DNA of 64,000 nucleotides from Streptomyces sp. Q6 (GTDB lineage Bacteria; Actinomycetota; Actinomycetes; Streptomycetales; Streptomycetaceae), in contig NZ_CP146022.1 in assembly GCF_036967205.1 (NCBI RefSeq), positions 6,944,001 to 7,008,000 of the forward strand. The letters run 5' to 3'. Shown one piece after another: positions 54,953 through 63,699 of the stretch. The notes below the pieces were generated by a model. The model saw nothing but the letters and a program-made list of their open reading frames with translations, was not told the DNA's origin and made no database searches. Position 1 is the stretch's first letter; the number at the start of each line of letters is the position of its first letter. The translations under genes were made by a program, and so were the position numbers.

Positions 54953-55810
54953 TTACGGCAGCTGCGCCGTACGCGCCTCGCGCCGGTTGTCCCGGAAGTT
55001 GTTCACGCGGCGAGCCGTCGCGAACAGCGGGATGACCGCTCCGAGCACCAGCTGGAGCGCACAGCCCGTCGCGAGCAGCAGCTGACCACCGGGAGCGTCG
55101 AACGCCCACGCGGCCAGCAGACCCATGCTCAGGACGATCCACGACAGCATCGCGACCGCGAGGCGGCCCCGCGGCTTGGGGTACTCGACGCGGCTCACCA
55201 TCAGCCACGCGGTACCGAGGATCGCCAGGAGCGTCGCCACGAAGGGCAGCTCCAGGAGCACGATCGAGACGACGGTCAGCGCGCCGAACGGCGACGGCAT
55301 GCCCTGGAAGGTGCCGTCCTTCACCGTCACGCACGAGAACCGCGCAAGCCTCAGCACCACCGCCAGCAGCACCACGATGGCACCCACCGCCGCGACTCTC
55401 TGGTGCGCGTCGTCGGCGACCATGCCGTAGACGAGCACGAAGTACGCGGGCGCGAGGCCGAAGCTGATGAGGTCGGACAGGTTGTCCAGCTCGGCGCCCA
55501 TCGGCGACGAGCGGAGCTTGCGGGCCACCAGACCGTCGAACAGGTCGAAGATCGCGGCGGCCAGCATCAGGATCACGGCGGTCGCGGCGCTGTGCCGTGC
55601 CATGCCGGAGTCCTGGCTGCCCTGGATGTGCGGGATGAGGATGCCGGTCGTCGTGAAGTAGACGGCCATGAAGCCGCACGTCGCGTTGCCGAGCGTGAGG
55701 GTGTCCGCTATCGACAGGCGCAGTGAGAGCGGCATCTCCTCCGCGTCGTCCGCCGTGTCGTCGGGTCCGGGCACCCAGCCCGCCTGGGCCTCGGGATCAG
55801 TCACGGTCAA
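54953..55810 (-). CDS. pssA: CDP-diacylglycerol-serine O-phosphatidyltransferase
   Basis: Makes phosphatidylserine from CDP-diacylglycerol and serine in the membrane. 285 residues from a TTG at 55810; the GTG at 55804 would give 283 and is nearly as likely. The CDP-alcohol phosphotransferase motif is intact: DG-x2-AR-x8-G-x3-D-x3-D in FDGLVARKLRSSPMGAELD (about residues 92-111). About eight hydrophobic segments. It overlaps the end of psd by about a dozen bases, so the two steps of phosphatidylethanolamine synthesis are coupled. Confidence 0.94.
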   Translation of the reverse strand: MTVTDPEAQAGWVPGPDDTADDAEEMPLSLRLSIADTLTLGNATCGFMAVYFTTTGILIPHIQGSQDSGMARHSAATAVILMLAAAIFDLFDGLVARKLRSSPMGAELDNLSDLISFGLAPAYFVLVYGMVADDAHQRVAAVGAIVVLLAVVLRLARFSCVTVKDGTFQGMPSPFGALTVVSIVLLELPFVATLLAILGTAWLMVSRVEYPKPRGRLAVAMLSWIVLSMGLLAAWAFDAPGGQLLLATGCALQLVLGAVIPLFATARRVNNFRDNRREARTAQLP

Positions 55811-56453
55811 TGCGAGTCACCCCAGCCACCGTCTTCTGCCCCACCTCGACGTCGACCTCGACGCCCTCGGGGAGATAGATGTCGACACGCGAGCCGAACC
55901 GGATCAGACCGATGCGCTCGCCCTGCTCCACCTTCGTGCCCTGCGGGATGTACGGCACGATGCGGCGGGCGACGGCACCGGCGATCTGGATCATCTCGAT
56001 GTCGCCGAGCTCGGTGTCGAAGTGCCACACCACGCGCTCGTTGTTCTCGCTCTCCTTGTTGAACGCCGGGACGAAGCCGCCCGGGATGTGTTCAACGGAC
56101 GTCACGGTGCCCGCGAGGGGAGCGCGGTTGACGTGGACGTTCAGCGGGCTCATGAAGATCGCGACGCGGGTGCGCCCGTCCTTCCACGGCATGATGCTCT
56201 GCACCACACCGTCGGCCGGGGAGATGACCCGGCCGGACGAGATCTCGCGCTCGGGGTCGCGGAAGAACCACAGCATGCCGGCCGCCAGAGCGGTGGTCGG
56301 GACGGCGAGTGCTGCTGCCTTCTTCGAACGGCGCGAGCGCGCGAGGCTGAGGGCAGCCGTGGCGACGGTCGGGAGAAGCCACGGCGATGCTCCGCGCGCA
56401 AGGCGACCACCGAGGAAGCCGTCGCGTGGTGCAGAGGTTTGGCTGTGGGGCAT
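55797..56453 (-). CDS. psd: Phosphatidylserine decarboxylase
   Basis: 218-residue PSD-A-type proenzyme that converts phosphatidylserine to phosphatidylethanolamine. The autocleavage pair is Gly187-Ser188 in RFGSRVD, giving the pyruvoyl group; the small size fits the actinobacterial type. N-terminal membrane anchor region with basic residues (LARSRRSKKAAALAVP), then WFFRDPEREI, SPADGVVQSI and SPLNVHVNRAP. It is first in the psd-pssA operon. The region before it (56454-56579) is less GC-rich and presumably holds the promoter. Confidence 0.94.
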   Translation of the reverse strand: MPHSQTSAPRDGFLGGRLARGASPWLLPTVATAALSLARSRRSKKAAALAVPTTALAAGMLWFFRDPEREISSGRVISPADGVVQSIMPWKDGRTRVAIFMSPLNVHVNRAPLAGTVTSVEHIPGGFVPAFNKESENNERVVWHFDTELGDIEMIQIAGAVARRIVPYIPQGTKVEQGERIGLIRFGSRVDIYLPEGVEVDVEVGQKTVAGVTRIDRD

Positions 56454-56579
56454 GGATGACCTTCGTAGCGGATGAGGCCGCGCTGTATACGGGGGGACGG
56501 CGGCTTTTCCGGGATGCTATCGGTTGCGAGCCACAACTGGGCAAGCCAGGAAGCCGAGTCGACGGCTGAAGAGTGTTGA

Positions 56580-56614
56580 CGGGGTGTGATCTTCTTCGCG
56601 AAGAAAACACCCCG
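56580..56614 (-). terminator. Terminator of the ethylmalonyl-CoA operon
   Basis: CGGGGTGT pairs with ACACCCCG, enclosing a TTCTT/AAGAA stem with a CGCG loop; a four-base bulge lies on one side. It is 23 bases past the acyl-CoA dehydrogenase stop. Confidence 0.7.
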
Positions 56615-56636
56615 AAACAGGACATCTCACCCAGGC

Positions 56637-57842
56637 TCAGCCCTGGAATCGATACTCCTCGAGCAGTCGACGACCAATGATCATTTTCTGGATTTCGGCG
56701 GTACCTTCACCGATCAGCAGCATCGGTGCCTCGCGGTACAGGCGCTCGATCTCGTACTCCTTGGAGAAGCCGTATCCGCCATGAATACGGAACGCGTCCT
56801 CCACGACTTCTTTGCAGTATTCGGAGGCCAGGTACTTGGCCATCCCTGCTTCGAGGTCGTTTCGTTCCCCGGAGTCCTTTTTGCGTGCTGCATTGACCAT
56901 CATCGCATGGGCGGCCTCGACCTTGGTAGCCATCTCGGCCAACTTGAACTGAATCGCCTGGTGCTGAGCGATCGGCTTTCCGAACGTGTGCCGTTGCTGT
57001 GCGTAAGCGACTCCCAGCTCGAACGCACGCTGAGCGACACCGCAACCACGCGCCGCGACATTCACCCGGCCCACTTCGACGCCGTCCATCATTTGGTAAA
57101 ACCCTCGGCCGGTCTCGCCACCGAGTACACGATTGGCCGGAATGCGTAGTCCGTCCATGATGAGTTCGGTGGTGTCGACCCCCTTGTAACCCATCTTGTC
57201 GATCTTCCCGGGGATGGTGAGGCCCGGACGCACCTCGCCGAATCCCGGCTCCTTCTCCACGAGGAACGTCGTCATCGACTTGTGCGGGGCCGTGCCCTCG
57301 GGGTGGCCTTCGTCACTTCGCGTGAGAACCGCCACAAGCGTTGACGTACCGCCGTTCGTCAGCCACATCTTCTGGCCGTTGAGGACGTACTCGTCGCCGT
57401 CCTTGACCGCCTTCGACGTGATCGCCGACACATCCGAGCCGAGCGCCGGCTCGGACATCGAGAACGCGCCGCGCACCTCGCCGAGCGCCATCCGCGGCAG
57501 GAAGTACTCCCGCTGCTCCTGCGTCCCGTGCTGCTTGAGCATGTACGCCACGATGAAGTGGGTGTTGATGATGCCGGAGACCGACATCCAGCCGCGCGCG
57601 ATCTCCTCGACGCACAGCGCGTACGTGAGCAGCGACTCGCCGAGCCCCCCGTACTCCTCGGGGATCATCAGCCCGAACAGGCCCAACTCCTTGAGCCCGT
57701 CGACGATCTCTTGCGGGTACTCGTCACGGTGTTCGAGCTCCGTCGCGACCGGGATGATCTCCTTGTCGACGAAGTCCCGGACGGTGGACAGGATTTCCTG
57801 CTGGACGTCCGTGAGACCGGCCGTCTGGGCGAGTCGCGCCAT
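56637..57842 (-). CDS. mcd: Acyl-CoA dehydrogenase, probable (2S)-methylsuccinyl-CoA dehydrogenase
   Basis: 401 residues, FAD enzyme oxidising a CoA thioester. Signatures: EEYGGLGESLLTYALCVEEIARG, FSMSEPALGSDVSA, FVKM-type KMWLTNGGTS, and the C-terminal AFRIHGGYGFSKEYEIERLYR with the usual catalytic-base region. As the last gene after ccr, ecm, mcl and a MaoC gene it should form mesaconyl-CoA. It has standard acyl-CoA dehydrogenase length, shorter than the proteobacterial Mcd of about 550 residues. Codons from about 57200 to the stop (C-terminal half) use A/T third bases far more than the N-terminal half. Confidence 0.88.
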   Translation of the reverse strand: MARLAQTAGLTDVQQEILSTVRDFVDKEIIPVATELEHRDEYPQEIVDGLKELGLFGLMIPEEYGGLGESLLTYALCVEEIARGWMSVSGIINTHFIVAYMLKQHGTQEQREYFLPRMALGEVRGAFSMSEPALGSDVSAITSKAVKDGDEYVLNGQKMWLTNGGTSTLVAVLTRSDEGHPEGTAPHKSMTTFLVEKEPGFGEVRPGLTIPGKIDKMGYKGVDTTELIMDGLRIPANRVLGGETGRGFYQMMDGVEVGRVNVAARGCGVAQRAFELGVAYAQQRHTFGKPIAQHQAIQFKLAEMATKVEAAHAMMVNAARKKDSGERNDLEAGMAKYLASEYCKEVVEDAFRIHGGYGFSKEYEIERLYREAPMLLIGEGTAEIQKMIIGRRLLEEYRFQG

Positions 57843-57844
57843 GG

Positions 57845-58357
57845 CTACTTCTCCTGCTGCGTGAGTTCGGGGCGGCCGGGCTGCTCGCCGCCGCGCTCCT
57901 TGATGTAGGTCTCGGTGGGCACCATCACCTTGCGGCGGAAGACGCAGACGAGCGTGCCGTCCTGCTTGTAGCCCTTGGTCTCGACGTACACGATGCCCCG
58001 GTCGCTCTTGGACTTCGACGGGGTCTTGTCGAGGACCGTGGTCTCGCCGTAGAGGGTGTCGCCGTGGAACGTCGGCGCGACGTGGCGCAGCGACTCGATC
58101 TCCAGGTTGGCGATCGCCTTGCCCGAGACGTCCGGCACGGACATGCCGAGCAGCAGGGAGTAGATGTAGTTGCCGACGACGACGTTCTTGCCGAAGTCCG
58201 TCGTCTTCTCCGCATAGTTGGTGTCCATGTGGAGGGGGTGGTGGTTCATCGTGAGGAGACAGAAGAGGTGGTCGTCGTACTCGGTGACCGTCTTCCCGGG
58301 CCAGTGCTTGTAGACGTCCCCGACGGTGAACTCTTCGTAGGTGCGGCCGAATTGCAT
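57845..58357 (-). CDS. MaoC-family hydratase, probable mesaconyl-CoA hydratase
   Basis: 170-residue single hot-dog protein. YEEFTVGDVYKHWPGKTVTEYDDHLF start, HHPLHMDTNYAEKT with the hydratase His/Asp, and GMSVPDVSGKAIANLE. Expected to hydrate mesaconyl-CoA to beta-methylmalyl-CoA. The proteobacterial Mch is about twice as long (double hot-dog), so this is a short actinobacterial form; the assignment comes mostly from operon position. It lies two bases before the dehydrogenase. Confidence 0.85.
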   Translation of the reverse strand: MQFGRTYEEFTVGDVYKHWPGKTVTEYDDHLFCLLTMNHHPLHMDTNYAEKTTDFGKNVVVGNYIYSLLLGMSVPDVSGKAIANLEIESLRHVAPTFHGDTLYGETTVLDKTPSKSKSDRGIVYVETKGYKQDGTLVCVFRRKVMVPTETYIKERGGEQPGRPELTQQEK

Positions 58358-58361
58358 GGTC

Positions 58362-59324
58362 TTACGCCTCCGGGGCCTCGAACGTGCTGGTGCGCTGCAT
58401 GCCGGCGGCGCGGCCCTTGCCGGAGATGACCAGGGCCATCTTGCGGGAGGCCTCGTCGATCATCTCGTCGCCGAGCATCGCCGAGCCCTTCTTCCCGCCC
58501 GCCTCGGACGTGTAGTAGTCGTACGCGTCCAGGATCAGCTCGGCGTGGTCGAAGTCCTCCTGCGAGGGCGAGAAGATCTCGTTCGACGCCTCGACCTGGC
58601 CGGGGTGCAGCACCCACTTGCCGTCGAAGCCGAGGGCCGCGGCGCGCTGGGCGACCTCGCGGTAGCCGTCGACGTTGCGGATCTGGAGGTAGGGGCCGTC
58701 GATCGCCTGGAGGTCGTTGGCGCGGGCCGCCATCAGGATCTTCATCAGGATGTAGTGGTAGGCGTCGGCGCCGTAGCCGGGCGGCTGCTCGCCGACGACC
58801 AGGGACTTCATGTTGATGGAGGCCATGAAGTCGGCCGGGCCGAAGATGATCGTCTCGGTGCGCGGGGAGGCCTCCGCGATCGCGTTGACGTTGTTGAGGC
58901 CGCGCGCGTTCTCGATCTGCGCCTCGATGCCGATCTTGCCGACCTCGAAGCCCATCGTCTTCTCGATCTGCGTGAGCAGCAGGTCCAGGGCGACGACCTG
59001 GTCGGCCGTCTGGACCTTGGGGAGCATGATGCAGTCGAGGTTCTGGCCGGCGCCCTCGACGACGGTCACGACGTCGCGGTAGGTCCACTCGGTGGTCCAG
59101 TCGTTGACCCGCACGACGCGCGTCTTGCCCGTCCAGTCGCCCTCGTTGAGGAACTTGACGATGGTGTGCCGGGCCTCGGGCTTGGCGAGCGGCGCGCAGG
59201 CGTCCTCCAGGTCGAGGAAGACCTGGTCGGCGGGGAGGCCCTGGGCCTTCTCCAGGAAGCGGGGGTTGGACCCCGGCACCGCGAGACAGGAGCGGCGCGG
59301 ACGGAGACGGTTGACGCTGGTCAT
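58362..59324 (-). CDS. mcl: HpcH/HpaI-type CoA ester lyase, probable beta-methylmalyl/malyl-CoA lyase
   Basis: 320 residues, CitE-like TIM barrel. RSCLAVPGSNPRFLEKAQGL, FLDLEDAC (Mg ligands), KTRVVRVND, and IEAQIENARGLNN with the Mg-binding glutamate. It should split beta-methylmalyl-CoA into propionyl-CoA and glyoxylate. The ATG overlaps the stop of the mutase, and the MaoC gene follows four bases later. Confidence 0.9.
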   Translation of the reverse strand: MTSVNRLRPRRSCLAVPGSNPRFLEKAQGLPADQVFLDLEDACAPLAKPEARHTIVKFLNEGDWTGKTRVVRVNDWTTEWTYRDVVTVVEGAGQNLDCIMLPKVQTADQVVALDLLLTQIEKTMGFEVGKIGIEAQIENARGLNNVNAIAEASPRTETIIFGPADFMASINMKSLVVGEQPPGYGADAYHYILMKILMAARANDLQAIDGPYLQIRNVDGYREVAQRAAALGFDGKWVLHPGQVEASNEIFSPSQEDFDHAELILDAYDYYTSEAGGKKGSAMLGDEMIDEASRKMALVISGKGRAAGMQRTSTFEAPEA

Positions 59325-61369
59325 GCGGGGACCTCCAACGGGTCGAGGTTGTTCGCTTTCCGGATCTCGTCGACGATACGGCCGATGATCTCCGTGATGC
59401 CGAAGTCCTTGGGGGTGAAGACGGCGGCGACACCCGCCCGCTTCAGTTCCTCGGCGTCTGCGTTCGGGATGATGCCTCCGACGATCACGGGGATGTCGGG
59501 GGCGCCCGCCTCGCGCAGCCGGGTCAGGACGTCGGGCACCAGCTCGGCGTGCGACCCGGACAGGATCGACAGGCCGACGCAGTGCACGTCCTCGGCGAGC
59601 GCGGCGGACACGATCTGTTCCGGGGTGAGCCGGATGCCCTGGTAGACCACCTCGAACCCGGCGTCACGGGCGCGTACGGCGATCTGCTCGGCGCCGTTCG
59701 AGTGGCCGTCCAGGCCCGGCTTGCCGACCAACAGGCGGAGCTTGCCGCCCAGTTCGTCGCCGGTGCGCCGGACCTTCTCGCGGACGACGGCGAGTGGCGT
59801 GCCCTCCTCGGCGGTCACCGCGACCGGCGCCGACGAGACCCCGGTGGGGGCGCGGAACTCGCCGAACACCTCGCGCAGGGCCTGCGACCACTCGCCGGTC
59901 GTGACCCCGGCGCGGGCGCACTCCAGCGTGGCCTCCATGAGGTTCTCCGTGCCCGCCGCGGCCTCCTTGAGGCGGTCGAGGGCCTGCCCAGTGGTCGGGT
60001 AGTGGAACGGGTCGCCCATGCCCTGCCGGTCGCTCGACTCCTGACGCGTGGTGCGCCAGTCGCCGATGGCCCGCACGACCCGCGCCTCGACCTGGTGGTC
60101 GACCGTCATGATCGCGGCGTCCAGGTCGGCGGTGAGCGGGTTCGGCTCGGTCGACTCGTAGATGTTCACACCCACGATCTTCTCCTCGCCGCCCTCGATC
60201 CGAGCGCGGCGCTCGGCGTGCGAGGAGACGAGCTGCGACTTGAGGTAGCCGGACTCGACGGCGGCCATCGCGCCGCCCATCTCCTGGATCCGGTCGATCT
60301 CGGCGAGCGACTCGGCGACCAGCGCGTCGACCTTCTTCTCGATGACGTGCGAGCCCGCGAAGATGTCCTCGTACTCCAGCAGGTCGCTCTCGTGGGCGAG
60401 GACCTGCTGGATACGGAGCGACCACTGCTGGTCCCAGGGGCGGGGCAGCCCCAACGCCTCGTTCCAGGCGGGGAGTTGGACGGCGCGGGCGCGCGCGTCC
60501 TTGGACAGCGTCACGGCCAGCATCTCCAGCACGATCCGCTGGACGTTGTTCTCCGGCTGCGCCTCGGTCAGGCCCAGCGAGTTGACCTGGACCCCGTACC
60601 GGAAGCGGCGCTGTTTCGCGTTCTCGATGCCGTACCGCTCGCGCGTGATCTGGTCCCAGATCCGCCCGAACGCCCGCATCTTGCACATCTCCTCGATGAA
60701 GCGGACACCCGCGTTCACGAAGAAGGAGATGCGGGCCACGACGTCCCCGAACTTCTCGGCGGGGACCTGCCCTGAGTCGCGTACGGCATCGAGAACGGCG
60801 ATGGCGGTGGACATCGCGTACGCGATCTCCTGGACCGGTGTGGCCCCCGCCTCCTGGAGGTGGTAGCTACAGATGTTGATCGGGTTCCACTTCGGCATGT
60901 TCGCCACCGTGTACGCGATCATGTCGGTCGTCAGGCGGAGCGAGGGCCCCGGCGGGAACACATGGGTGCCCCGGGACAAGTACTCCTTGACGATGTCGTT
61001 CTGGGTGGTGCCCTGGAGCTGGGTGATGTCCGCGCCCTGCTCCTCCGCGACGACCTGGTAGAGCGCCAGAAGCCACATGGCGGTGGCGTTGATGGTCATC
61101 GAGGTGTTCATCTGCTCCAGGGGGATGTCCTGGAACAGCCGGCGCATGTCACCGAGGTGACTGACCGGGACGCCGACGCGGCCCACCTCGCCCCGGGCGA
61201 GGATGTGGTCCGGGTCGTAGCCCGTCTGGGTCGGCAGGTCGAAGGCGACCGACAGACCCGTCTGGCCCTTGGCCAGGTTGCGCCGGTACAACTCGTTGGA
61301 CGCCTCTGCCGTGGAGTGCCCGGCGTACGTGCGCATCAGCCACGGCCGGTCCTTCTGACGCTCAGTCAT
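59321..61369 (-). CDS. meaA: Ethylmalonyl-CoA mutase, B12-dependent
   Basis: 682 residues; rearranges ethylmalonyl-CoA to methylsuccinyl-CoA. Mutase barrel in residues 1-520 (LYRRNLAKGQTGLSVAFDLP, TMTINATAMWLLALYQ) and a C-terminal cobalamin domain with DxHxxG in GLDGHSNGAEQIAVRARD (about residue 560). Its place directly after ccr separates it from methylmalonyl-CoA mutase, which it resembles. Start ATG 61369, 22 bases after ccr. Confidence 0.94.
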   Translation of the reverse strand: MTERQKDRPWLMRTYAGHSTAEASNELYRRNLAKGQTGLSVAFDLPTQTGYDPDHILARGEVGRVGVPVSHLGDMRRLFQDIPLEQMNTSMTINATAMWLLALYQVVAEEQGADITQLQGTTQNDIVKEYLSRGTHVFPPGPSLRLTTDMIAYTVANMPKWNPINICSYHLQEAGATPVQEIAYAMSTAIAVLDAVRDSGQVPAEKFGDVVARISFFVNAGVRFIEEMCKMRAFGRIWDQITRERYGIENAKQRRFRYGVQVNSLGLTEAQPENNVQRIVLEMLAVTLSKDARARAVQLPAWNEALGLPRPWDQQWSLRIQQVLAHESDLLEYEDIFAGSHVIEKKVDALVAESLAEIDRIQEMGGAMAAVESGYLKSQLVSSHAERRARIEGGEEKIVGVNIYESTEPNPLTADLDAAIMTVDHQVEARVVRAIGDWRTTRQESSDRQGMGDPFHYPTTGQALDRLKEAAAGTENLMEATLECARAGVTTGEWSQALREVFGEFRAPTGVSSAPVAVTAEEGTPLAVVREKVRRTGDELGGKLRLLVGKPGLDGHSNGAEQIAVRARDAGFEVVYQGIRLTPEQIVSAALAEDVHCVGLSILSGSHAELVPDVLTRLREAGAPDIPVIVGGIIPNADAEELKRAGVAAVFTPKDFGITEIIGRIVDEIRKANNLDPLEVPA

Positions 61370-61391
61370 CAGACGTTGCTCCCCCGGGAGT

Positions 61392-62729
61392 TCAGACGTT
61401 GCGGAAGCGGTTGATGGCGTCGATGTGCTGGGCGCGCTTCTCGTGGTCGCGCACGCCCAGGCCCTCCTCGGGGGCCAGCGCGAGGACGCCGACCTTGCCC
61501 TGGTGGAGGTTGCGGTGCACGTCGTAGGCGGCCTGTCCGGTGTCTTCGAGGGAGTACGTCTTCGAGAGCGTCGGGTGGATCTTGCCCTTGGCGATCAGAC
61601 GGTTCGCCTCCCACGCCTCGCGGTAGTTGGCGAAGTGCGAGCCGATGATCCGCTTCAGGGACATCCACAGGTAGCGGTTGTCGTACTCGTGCATGTAGCC
61701 CGAGGTCGAGGCGCAGGTGGTGATGGTGCCGCCCTTGCGCGTGACGTACACGCTGGCGCCGAAGGTCTCGCGGCCGGGGTGCTCGAAGACGATGTCGATG
61801 TCCTCGCCGCCGGTGAACTCGCGGATGCGCTTGCCGAAGCGCTTCCACTCCTTCGGGTCCTGGGTGTGCTCGTCCTTCCAGAACTTGTAGCCCTCGGCGT
61901 TGCGGTCGATGATCGCCTCGGCGCCCATCGACCGGCAGATGTCCGCCTTCTGCTCGCTGGAGACGACACAGATCGGGTTGGCGCCGCCGGCGAGCGCGAA
62001 CTGCGTGGCGTAGGAGCCGAGTCCACCGCTCGCGCCCCAGATGAGGACGTTGTCGCCCTGCTTCATGCCGGCGCCGTTGCGGGAGACGAGCTGCCGGTAC
62101 GCGGTGGAGTTCACCAGACCGGGCGCGGCGGCCTCTTCCCAGCTCAGGTGGTCCGGCTTGGGCATCAGCTGGTTGGACTTGACGAGCGCGATCTCGGCGA
62201 GCCCGCCGAAGTTCGTCTCGAAGCCCCAGATGCGCTGCTCGGGGTCGAGCATCGTGTCGTTGTGGCCGTCGCTCGACTCCAGCTCGACGCTCAGGCAGTG
62301 CGCGACGACCTCGTCACCGGGGTTCCAGGAGTTCACGCCCGGTCCGGTGCGCAGCACGACGCCCGCGAGGTCGGAGCCGATGATGTGGTACGGCAGGTCG
62401 TGGCGCTTGGAGAGCTCGGACAGGCGCCCGTAGCGCTCCAGGAAGTTGAAGGTGGACACCGGCTCGAAGATCGAGGTCCACACCGAGTTGTAGTTGACCG
62501 AGGAGGCCATCACGGCCACCAGTGCCTCGCCCGGGCCGAGCTCGGGCACCGGCACGTCGTCCAGGTGGATCGACTTGCGCGGGTCCTTCTCGCGGGACTC
62601 GAGCCCGGCGAACATCTCCGCCTCGTCCTTGTGCACGGTGATCGCGCGGTACGAGTCGGGGAGCGGCAGGGCGGCGAAGTCGGCAGACGTGGCGGTCTGC
62701 GACTGAATCGCGTCCAGGATGTCCTTCAC
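61392..62729 (-). CDS. ccr: Crotonyl-CoA carboxylase/reductase
   Basis: 445 residues from GTG 62729 with GGAGG seven bases before; a longer frame to 62882 is unconserved. Zinc-less medium-chain dehydrogenase: NSVWTSIFEPVSTFNFLERYG, NPGDEVVAHC, NADPH-binding WGASGGLGSYATQFALAGG near residue 225, and FEHPGRETFGASVYVTRKGG. It reductively carboxylates crotonyl-CoA to ethylmalonyl-CoA. As first gene of the operon it commits acetyl-CoA to the ethylmalonyl-CoA pathway and also supplies polyketide extender units. Confidence 0.95.
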   Translation of the reverse strand: MKDILDAIQSQTATSADFAALPLPDSYRAITVHKDEAEMFAGLESREKDPRKSIHLDDVPVPELGPGEALVAVMASSVNYNSVWTSIFEPVSTFNFLERYGRLSELSKRHDLPYHIIGSDLAGVVLRTGPGVNSWNPGDEVVAHCLSVELESSDGHNDTMLDPEQRIWGFETNFGGLAEIALVKSNQLMPKPDHLSWEEAAAPGLVNSTAYRQLVSRNGAGMKQGDNVLIWGASGGLGSYATQFALAGGANPICVVSSEQKADICRSMGAEAIIDRNAEGYKFWKDEHTQDPKEWKRFGKRIREFTGGEDIDIVFEHPGRETFGASVYVTRKGGTITTCASTSGYMHEYDNRYLWMSLKRIIGSHFANYREAWEANRLIAKGKIHPTLSKTYSLEDTGQAAYDVHRNLHQGKVGVLALAPEEGLGVRDHEKRAQHIDAINRFRNV

Positions 62730-62959
62730 GGTGGTGCCTCCGGCGGTGAGCGACTGAGGGGATCGCTGAGTCGGGTGTGGCTGCTGGGTTTGAGGGTGTG
62801 CCGTCGGTTCGGCGGGGGTGGTGCTGTGGCAGCGCTGGGTGTGGCGCGGAAGGTTGCCTGTGACGCAGGCGTCCGGGCGCACGGGTCACGGTCGGTCGTG
62901 GCCTGTGGGGACAGCCGGCGTACGGAAGTTCTCTGCACGCCGGCCGCCCGGACTCCTTC

Positions 62960-62988
62960 AACGTATGGCACGCCGTGACAACGCACAA
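62960..62988 (-). promoter_or_regulatory. Candidate promoter of the ccr operon
   Basis: On the minus strand TTGTGC (62983-62988), 17 bases, then TACGTT (62960-62965). It would give a leader of about 220 bases before the ccr start. The leader has no long ORF. Confidence 0.35.
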
Positions 62989-63178
62989 GGCACTGCGTGC
63001 CACGAGTTTCGCTCAGGTGAAATCTTTACGACACAACTGAGCGATGATCGATCATCCATGGTCAGGGGCGGGTTGTGCGGGCAGGAAGGGATCGATGATC
63101 GATCACACCAGGGGTGGGCTGGTGGCCCGGGATGCGCGAGAGCCCTCTGACGTGGCACTGCGTGCCACGTCAGAGGGC
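62989..63178. promoter_or_regulatory. Cluster of palindromes upstream of the ccr operon
   Basis: GGCACTGCGTGCCACG occurs at 62989-63004 and again at 63154-63169. GATGATCGATCATC (63043-63056) recurs almost exactly at 63094-63106, 51 bases apart. The second GGCAC copy is the centre of a 17-pair hairpin, 63142-63178, from GCCCTCTGACGTGGCAC to its complement. No gene is visible from 62730 to about 63450. Confidence 0.55.
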
Positions 63179-63454
63179 CGGTCCCGCCGCGTCGGTTCGG
63201 GACGAGGGACAAGCCATCCACGGTCGCGTTGCCGACCGCCGGGAGCGAGAGGCCCAAGCTGATCGCCGAGCAGCCCGACGGAACGGCCGGGGTCGTGCGC
63301 GCCGCCTGCTGCCAGGTCGACGGCGACGGGGCGTACGCCGGTACTCGTCCCGTACGACCGGGTCCCGGCGCTGTCACGCAGGTGCACGCTGATCTTCACG
63401 GGGGAGCCGGCCGCCCGGCTGCCCTTGAACCACAGGCCCGGCGCGTACGTGCGG

Positions 63455-63699
63455 CGACGTCAGGATGATGGCCTGCTCCGGCACGGCCTGCTCGACGGCG
63501 GTGGCGCAGGCGCCCGCTCCAGCGCCCGCAGGTCCGGTACGAGATGGTCGTCGACCGGTGTCGGCCCGCAGATGACGACGGTCTCGGCCGCGCGCAGGGC
63601 GGCCGGATCCGTCGTCAACAGCAGCCGGTCGCCGGCCAGTCGGCGGCGCAGTCGCGCGTGGCCGGCGGGCAGCGGATCCACGTCGTACGCGCCGGGCAT
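63455..63699 (-). pseudogene. Remnant of a nucleotide-sugar dehydrogenase
   Basis: From 63699 the minus strand encodes AYDVDPLPAGHARLR, LLLTTDPAALRAAETVVICGPTPVDDHLVPDLRALE, which resembles residues 30-110 of UDP-glucose/UDP-ManNAc dehydrogenases (VVICVPTP motif). At about 63510 the frame shifts and continues as ACATAVEQAVPEQAIILTS before the similarity ends. The N-terminal Rossmann glycines, the catalytic cysteine and the C-terminal domain are missing. No start with a ribosome site is seen. It is a short decayed fragment between the ccr region and the gene at the right edge. Confidence 0.55.

Noticed and set aside
62958-63399. Small minus-strand frames between ccr and the dehydrogenase remnant
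   Set aside because: They overlap palindromes and a hairpin, lack ribosome sites and show no recognisable family.
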